The translations under genes and the position numbers were made by a program. Positions 6,641-10,363 of a DNA stretch of 10,363 bases are shown here, one piece after another (position 1 is the stretch's first letter; each line of letters opens with the position of its first letter). The DNA comes from Romboutsia sp. 13368 (GTDB lineage Bacteria > Bacillota > Clostridia > Peptostreptococcales > Peptostreptococcaceae). The notes beneath the pieces were generated by a model. That model did not search any database. It saw nothing but the letters and a program-made list of their open reading frames with translations, and was not told where the DNA came from. The DNA is taken from the NCBI RefSeq assembly GCF_018336475.1, contig NZ_CP048741.1:2120169-2130531 (forward strand). The letters run 5' to 3'.

Positions 6641-7585
6641 TTATAAAGTTCCTATATATATTAAGTAAATAGTCAGCATTATTAAACCTTGTAGTCTATA
6701 CAATTTATTATTCTTAATAGTTGGTAATATTAATGTAAGTAGTAATAATATCATAAAAGGAAAATCTATATTCATATTTTGAGATAATATAGGTATATCA
6801 TTTGGTATAGAAGATATTCCTATTACAGATACTATATTTAGTATGTTTGCACCTAATACATTTCCAACAGATATTGCATGATGATTTTTCTTTATCGCAG
6901 TTAGCGATGATACTAATTCTGGTAAAGATGTTCCAAGTGCTATAACTGTAAGACTTATTACTCCTTGAGGTACACCAATCCATTCTGCTATTATTACACC
7001 ATTATCTACTAATAATCTTGAGCCTATAACCATCATAATTAAACCTAAAGCAAAAAGTAAAACTACCTTTGACCATTCACCTAAGCTATTATTACTTTTA
7101 GCTTTAGATAAATTATTACTCTTAGATTTACTACTATCTCCTCCTACACTTTTATAATTTGAATACATATATATTACAAGCATAAGTAAAAGTGGTATTG
7201 AATCTAATTTTGTTATATTCTTATCTATTCCTAATAAAAGTAATAATACGACACAAACTAATAACAATACTGACTTAGACAAAAACATATTCTTATCAAC
7301 TTTAAAAGGACTTATAAATGCTACTAAACCTAAAATTAATCCTGTATTACAAATAATTGATCCAACTGCATTTCCCAAACTCATGGTAGTATGTCCATCT
7401 AAAGATGCAAATAATGACACTGTAAGTTCAGGCAATGTAGTAGCAAAACTTACTATAGTAGCACCTAATATAATTTCTGATATATTAGTTTTCTTTCCTA
7501 TATCTACTGTGCAGTTTATAAATATATCAGCCCCTTTTGTAATTAAGAAAAATCCGATAAAAAATAGTATTATTTTACCAATCAT
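6641..7585 (-). CDS. Calcium/sodium antiporter, CaCA family (YrbG-like)
   Basis: Integral membrane cation exchanger of 314 residues; the family usually exports Ca2+ in exchange for Na+ or H+. It shows the internal duplication of the CaCA family. The first alpha-repeat has GATIVSFATTLPEL (41-54) and GNAVGS (71-76); the second has ALGTSLPEL (216-224) and GNVLGAN (241-247). Both contain the acidic LPEL residue that binds the cation. About ten membrane segments can be seen, split by a hydrophilic loop (about 145-170) rich in Ser, Lys and Asn, between the two halves. I chose ATG at 7583-7585 because AGGGGGTG lies 7 nt upstream; a TTG two codons earlier is too close to that site. No clear terminator follows it, so some read-through toward the helicase is possible. 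The ion specificity cannot be told from sequence alone. Confidence 0.9.
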   Translation of the reverse strand: MIGKIILFFIGFFLITKGADIFINCTVDIGKKTNISEIILGATIVSFATTLPELTVSLFASLDGHTTMSLGNAVGSIICNTGLILGLVAFISPFKVDKNMFLSKSVLLLVCVVLLLLLGIDKNITKLDSIPLLLMLVIYMYSNYKSVGGDSSKSKSNNLSKAKSNNSLGEWSKVVLLFALGLIMMVIGSRLLVDNGVIIAEWIGVPQGVISLTVIALGTSLPELVSSLTAIKKNHHAISVGNVLGANILNIVSVIGISSIPNDIPILSQNMNIDFPFMILLLLTLILPTIKNNKLYRLQGLIMLTIYLIYIGTL

Positions 7586-7802
7586 ATACAAACACCCCCT
7601 TATATTAATAGATATTCAGAGTGATCATATATATGCTATTATTTTTATACATTTGCATATACAATATAATAAAATAATAAAAAAACAATAAGGTTTGAAA
7701 ATATACAATAACTTACATATATTACGACTATAACGACAAAATAACTAATTTTTCGAATATATTTTCTTGTATACAAAATACTAATCATATGTTATTATTA
7801 TA

Positions 7803-7831
7803 TTGTTAAAAATTATCTAGCTAGATTTAAT
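7803..7831 (+). promoter_or_regulatory. Predicted sigma-A promoter of pflB
   Basis: TTGTTA (7803-7808) and TTTAAT (7826-7831) are separated by 17 nt and match the -35 and -10 consensus at 4/6 and 5/6 positions. Transcription would start near 7838, giving a leader of about 54 nt. An alternative is TTGTAT at 7767-7772 with TGTTAT at 7790-7795, also spaced by 17. In DNA this AT-rich, chance matches are frequent, so the choice is moderate. Confidence 0.45.
7815..7826. promoter_or_regulatory. Palindrome in the pflB promoter spacer, candidate operator
   Basis: ATCTAGCTAGAT is a perfect 12-bp palindrome between the predicted -35 and -10 boxes of pflB, overlapping the first base of the -10. A dimeric repressor bound here would block RNA polymerase. 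The sequence does not match the clostridial Rex site; only the neighbouring TTGTTAA (7803-7809) resembles a Rex half-site. I cannot name the regulator. Confidence 0.35.
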
Positions 7832-7877
7832 ATAAATATAACAAACAAAAATAAAAAAATTTAAAACCTTAACTTAT

Positions 7878-7883
7878 AGGAGG
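7878..7883 (+). promoter_or_regulatory. Strong ribosome binding site of pflB
   Basis: A perfect AGGAGG lies 8 nt before the ATG at 7892-7894. It fixes the start codon and predicts efficient translation, which agrees with the codon use of the gene. Confidence 0.9.
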
Positions 7884-7891
7884 CTATTCAA

Positions 7892-10123
7892 ATGAAAGCA
7901 TGGCAAGGATTTAAAGAAGGTAAATGGACTAAAGAAATAGATGTTAGAGGGTTCATTCAAGCAAACTACACTCCATATGAAGGAGATGACTCTTTCTTAG
8001 CTGGTGCAACTGAAAACACTAAGCAATTATGGGATGAAGTAATGGAATTATTCAAAAAGGAAAGAGAAAATGGTGGTACTCTAGATGTTGATACTAAAAC
8101 AGTATCTGCTATAGATGCTTATGCACCTGGATATATAAATAAAGATAAGGAAACTGTAGTAGGTTTACAAACTGATGCACCTTTAAAGAGAGCTATAATG
8201 CCAGAAGGTGGTATAAGAATGGTTGAGTCTGCTTGTGAAGCTTACGGATTCAAATGTGATCCAGAAGTAAGTGAAATATTCACTAAGTACAGAAAGACTC
8301 ATAACCAAGGAGTTTTCGATGCTTATACTTCAGAAATGAGAGCTGCTAGAAAATCTGGTATAATAACTGGTCTTCCAGATGCTTACGGAAGAGGTAGAAT
8401 AATAGGGGACTACAGAAGAGTTGCTTTATACGGTGTTGATAGATTAATAGAAGATAAGGAACAACAAAAATTATCTTTAGAAGTTTCTTGCATAGATGAA
8501 GATGTAATAAGATTAAGAGAAGAAATATCTGATCAAATAAAAGCTTTAAAAGCATTAAAGAGAATGGCTGAATCTTACGGATTCGATATATCTGGACCAG
8601 CTACTAACTCAAGAGAAGCTGTACAATGGTTATACTTCGCTTACTTAGCAGCTATAAAAGATCAAAATGGTGCTGCTATGTCAATAGGTAGAACTTCTAC
8701 TTTCTTAGATATATACTTCGAAAGAGATTTAGCTGCTGGTACTATAACTGAAGAAGAAGTTCAAGAATTAATGGACCACTTCGTTATGAAATTAAGAATG
8801 GTTAAATTCTTAAGAACTCCAGATTACAATGAATTATTCTCAGGAGACCCAACTTGGGTAACAGAATCTATAGGTGGACAAGGTATAGATGGTAGAACAT
8901 TAGTAACTAAAACTTCATTCAGGGTTTTAAATACTCTTTACACTATAGGACCATCTCCAGAACCAAACTTAACAGTACTTTGGTCTAAAGATTTCCCACA
9001 AGGATTCAAAGACTTCTGTTCTAAAGTATCTATAGATACAAGTTCAGTTCAATATGAAAACGACGACTTAATGAGACCTTACTGGGGAGATGACTACGCT
9101 ATAGCTTGTTGTGTATCTGCAATGAGAGTTGGTAAGCAAATGCAATTCTTCGGTGCTAGAGTTAACTTAGCTAAAACATTATTATACGCTATAAACGGTG
9201 GGGTTGATGAAAAATCAGGTGCTCAAGTAGGACCAAGATTCGAACCAATAACTTCTGAATACTTAGATTACGATGAAGTAATGGCAAGATTCGAACCATT
9301 CACTGATTGGTTAGCTAACTTATACGTAAATACATTAAACGTAATCCACTACATGCATGATAAGTACTCTTATGAAGCATTAGAAATGGCTTTACATGAC
9401 AGAGATGTATTCAGAACTATGGCTTGTGGTATAGCTGGTTTATCAGTTGCTGCTGACTCATTATCTGCTATAAAACATGCTAAAGTTAAAACTATAAGAA
9501 ACGAAGCTGGTATAGCTGTTGACTTCGAAATAGAAGGAGACTATCCAAAATACGGAAACAACGATGATAGAGTTGACGAAATAGCTTGCTACTTAGTTGA
9601 GTCTATGATGAACAAAATAAGAAAGAACAAAACTTATAGAAATTCAGTTCATACTCAATCAGTATTAACTATAACTTCAAACGTTGTTTACGGTAAGAAA
9701 ACTGGTAACACTCCATGTGGTAGAAGAGCTGGTGCTCCATTCGCTCCAGGAGCAAACCCAATGCACGGAAGAGATAATAGTGGTGCGTTAGCTTCATTAT
9801 CATCTGTTGCTAAATTACCATACGAGCATTCTCAAGATGGTATATCTAATACTTTCTCTATAGTACCTGGTGCTTTAGGAAAAGACATGAGCGAAAGAGT
9901 TAGAAACCTTTCTTGCATGATGGATGGATACTTCGGAGATGGAGCTCATCACTTAAACGTTAACGTATTTGATAGAGCTACTTTAGAAGATGCTATGGAA
10001 CATCCAGAAAAATATCCTCAATTAACTATAAGAGTTTCAGGATACGCTGTAAACTTCATCAAGTTAACTAAGGAACAACAATTAGACGTTATAAACAGAA
10101 CATTCCACGGAAAAATGGCTTAA
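7892..10123 (+). CDS. pflB: Formate C-acetyltransferase (pyruvate formate-lyase)
   Basis: Glycyl-radical enzyme of 743 residues (E. coli PflB has 760) that converts pyruvate and CoA to acetyl-CoA and formate in the anaerobic cytoplasm. The catalytic cysteine pair is Cys406-Cys407 in DYAIACCVSAMRVGKQ, matching Cys418-Cys419 of E. coli. The radical-bearing glycine is Gly717 in IRVSGYAVNF, 26 residues from the C-terminus as in E. coli. The N-terminal WQGFKEGKWTKEIDVRGFIQ and the YGRGRIIGDYRRVALYGVDRL segment identify a true pyruvate formate-lyase and not a glycerol dehydratase or choline lyase relative. The start is fixed by AGGAGG. TTC, TAC and AAC codons are much more frequent here than in the neighbouring genes, a sign of high expression. 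The radical SAM activase that it needs (PflA) is not in this window; a terminator follows the gene. Confidence 0.97.
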   Translation: MKAWQGFKEGKWTKEIDVRGFIQANYTPYEGDDSFLAGATENTKQLWDEVMELFKKERENGGTLDVDTKTVSAIDAYAPGYINKDKETVVGLQTDAPLKRAIMPEGGIRMVESACEAYGFKCDPEVSEIFTKYRKTHNQGVFDAYTSEMRAARKSGIITGLPDAYGRGRIIGDYRRVALYGVDRLIEDKEQQKLSLEVSCIDEDVIRLREEISDQIKALKALKRMAESYGFDISGPATNSREAVQWLYFAYLAAIKDQNGAAMSIGRTSTFLDIYFERDLAAGTITEEEVQELMDHFVMKLRMVKFLRTPDYNELFSGDPTWVTESIGGQGIDGRTLVTKTSFRVLNTLYTIGPSPEPNLTVLWSKDFPQGFKDFCSKVSIDTSSVQYENDDLMRPYWGDDYAIACCVSAMRVGKQMQFFGARVNLAKTLLYAINGGVDEKSGAQVGPRFEPITSEYLDYDEVMARFEPFTDWLANLYVNTLNVIHYMHDKYSYEALEMALHDRDVFRTMACGIAGLSVAADSLSAIKHAKVKTIRNEAGIAVDFEIEGDYPKYGNNDDRVDEIACYLVESMMNKIRKNKTYRNSVHTQSVLTITSNVVYGKKTGNTPCGRRAGAPFAPGANPMHGRDNSGALASLSSVAKLPYEHSQDGISNTFSIVPGALGKDMSERVRNLSCMMDGYFGDGAHHLNVNVFDRATLEDAMEHPEKYPQLTIRVSGYAVNFIKLTKEQQLDVINRTFHGKMA

Positions 10124-10149
10124 TTTATAACTTCAAATAAAATTTATAA

Positions 10150-10184
10150 TTAAATCTTACCTCCCGCTCACTAGTAGGATTTAA
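10150..10184 (+). other. Hairpin with C-rich loop in the pflB 3' region
   Basis: Arms TTAAATCTTAC (10150-10160) and GTAGGATTTAA (10174-10184) form an 11-bp stem with one U-G wobble, closing a 13-nt loop CTCCCGCTCACTA. It begins 27 nt after the pflB stop codon and is not followed by a T-run, so it is not itself an intrinsic terminator. The loop is unusually GC-rich for this region. It may protect the mRNA 3' end or belong to a small RNA ended by the terminator at 10217-10254. The role is inferred only. Confidence 0.5.
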
Positions 10185-10216
10185 TACAATCAATAATCAA
10201 AGTATATATATTTTTT

Positions 10217-10254
10217 AGAGTGTAAGTCTCATCAACTTACACTCTCTTTTTTTT
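10217..10254 (+). terminator. Rho-independent terminator of pflB
   Basis: A perfect 11-bp inverted repeat, AGAGTGTAAGT (10217-10227) and ACTTACACTCT (10235-10245), with a 7-nt loop, is followed by one C and eight T (10247-10254). It ends the pflB transcript about 130 nt after the stop codon, and so makes pflB monocistronic in this direction. The remaining 109 nt to the window end are AT-rich, with no supported gene. Confidence 0.93.
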
Positions 10255-10363
10255 ATATTTATTATTCCAATCTTTCTAAATTACTATTCAAAATATGTTT
10301 TTTATAGTTTACTACTCTTCTCTTCTAATACATTTTAATAATATTTTTACTTATATAAGTTTT

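Larger units (their letters stand above)
7586..7891. other. Divergent intergenic region between antiporter and pflB
   Basis: About 306 nt without a gene, extremely AT-rich. It should carry the leftward promoter of the antiporter, for which I see no convincing -35/-10 pair, and the rightward promoter of pflB. Short perfect palindromes are TTGTATACAA at 7767-7776 and ATCTAGCTAGAT at 7815-7826. A loose CodY-like match (AATTTTTCGAATATA, 7747-7761) has at least four mismatches and carries little weight in such AT-rich DNA. No open reading frame with a ribosome binding site is present apart from the flanking genes. Confidence 0.6.

Noticed and set aside
7747..7761. CodY box upstream of pflB
   Set aside because: At least four mismatches to AATTTTCWGAAAATT in extremely AT-rich DNA; such matches are expected by chance.
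7803..7820. Rex operator TTGTTAA-N4-TTAACAA at the pflB promoter
   Set aside because: Only the left half matches; the right half at the correct spacing (TATCTAG) does not.
10141..10170. GGGAGGT on the minus strand as a ribosome binding site for a small leftward gene
   Set aside because: No start codon at proper spacing is followed by more than a few codons.
10295..10363. Open frame starting with ATG near the right edge (plus strand), running off the window
   Set aside because: Only 23 codons, with no ribosome binding site, and a composition expected from AT-rich noncoding DNA.

Overview
The window is a chromosomal core region of an anaerobic, endospore-forming, low-GC Firmicute. The DNA is strongly AT-rich, with Ile mostly ATA, Arg AGA and Leu TTA. 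It holds a complete early-forespore sigma-factor operon, a spore dipicolinic-acid (DPA) channel operon and a pyruvate formate-lyase. The protein sequences and gene company suggest a clostridium near the Peptostreptococcaceae (Clostridioides/Paraclostridium/Romboutsia type). This is an inference from recognition, not from a search. I found no mobile elements, CRISPR arrays, tRNA or rRNA genes.

Layout. From the left edge to about 7.6 kb all genes lie on the minus strand, so they are transcribed right to left. In transcription order they are: a CaCA-family cation antiporter (7585-6641); a DEAD-box RNA helicase with its own clear sigma-A promoter (6500-4875); the spoIIA operon spoIIAA-spoIIAB-sigF (4579-3008), preceded by a good match to a sigma-H promoter; an intrinsic terminator (3000-2959); and the spoVA genes spoVAA-spoVAB-spoVAC-spoVAD-spoVAE (2924-62), tightly packed with gaps of 4 to 12 nt. 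On the plus strand, divergent from the antiporter across a gene-free region of about 300 nt, is pflB (7892-10123). It has a strong ribosome binding site, a hairpin in its 3' untranslated region and a strong intrinsic terminator.

How the genes work together. SpoIIAA, SpoIIAB and sigma-F form the partner-switching circuit that starts forespore-specific transcription after asymmetric division. The SpoVA proteins form the forespore inner-membrane machinery that loads Ca-DPA during sporulation and releases it at germination. The juxtaposition of spoIIA and spoVA is also found in Bacillus subtilis. Here a terminator separates the two operons, consistent with their different timing. PflB cleaves pyruvate to acetyl-CoA and formate during fermentation and needs an activating enzyme that is not encoded in this window. 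The antiporter and helicase are general housekeeping genes.

The window looks like ordinary core genome. The points most worth checking are the terminator just before spoVAA with no obvious sigma-G promoter, the retention of spoVAA and spoVAB, a palindrome in the spacer of the predicted pflB promoter, and a C-rich-loop hairpin in the pflB 3' region.
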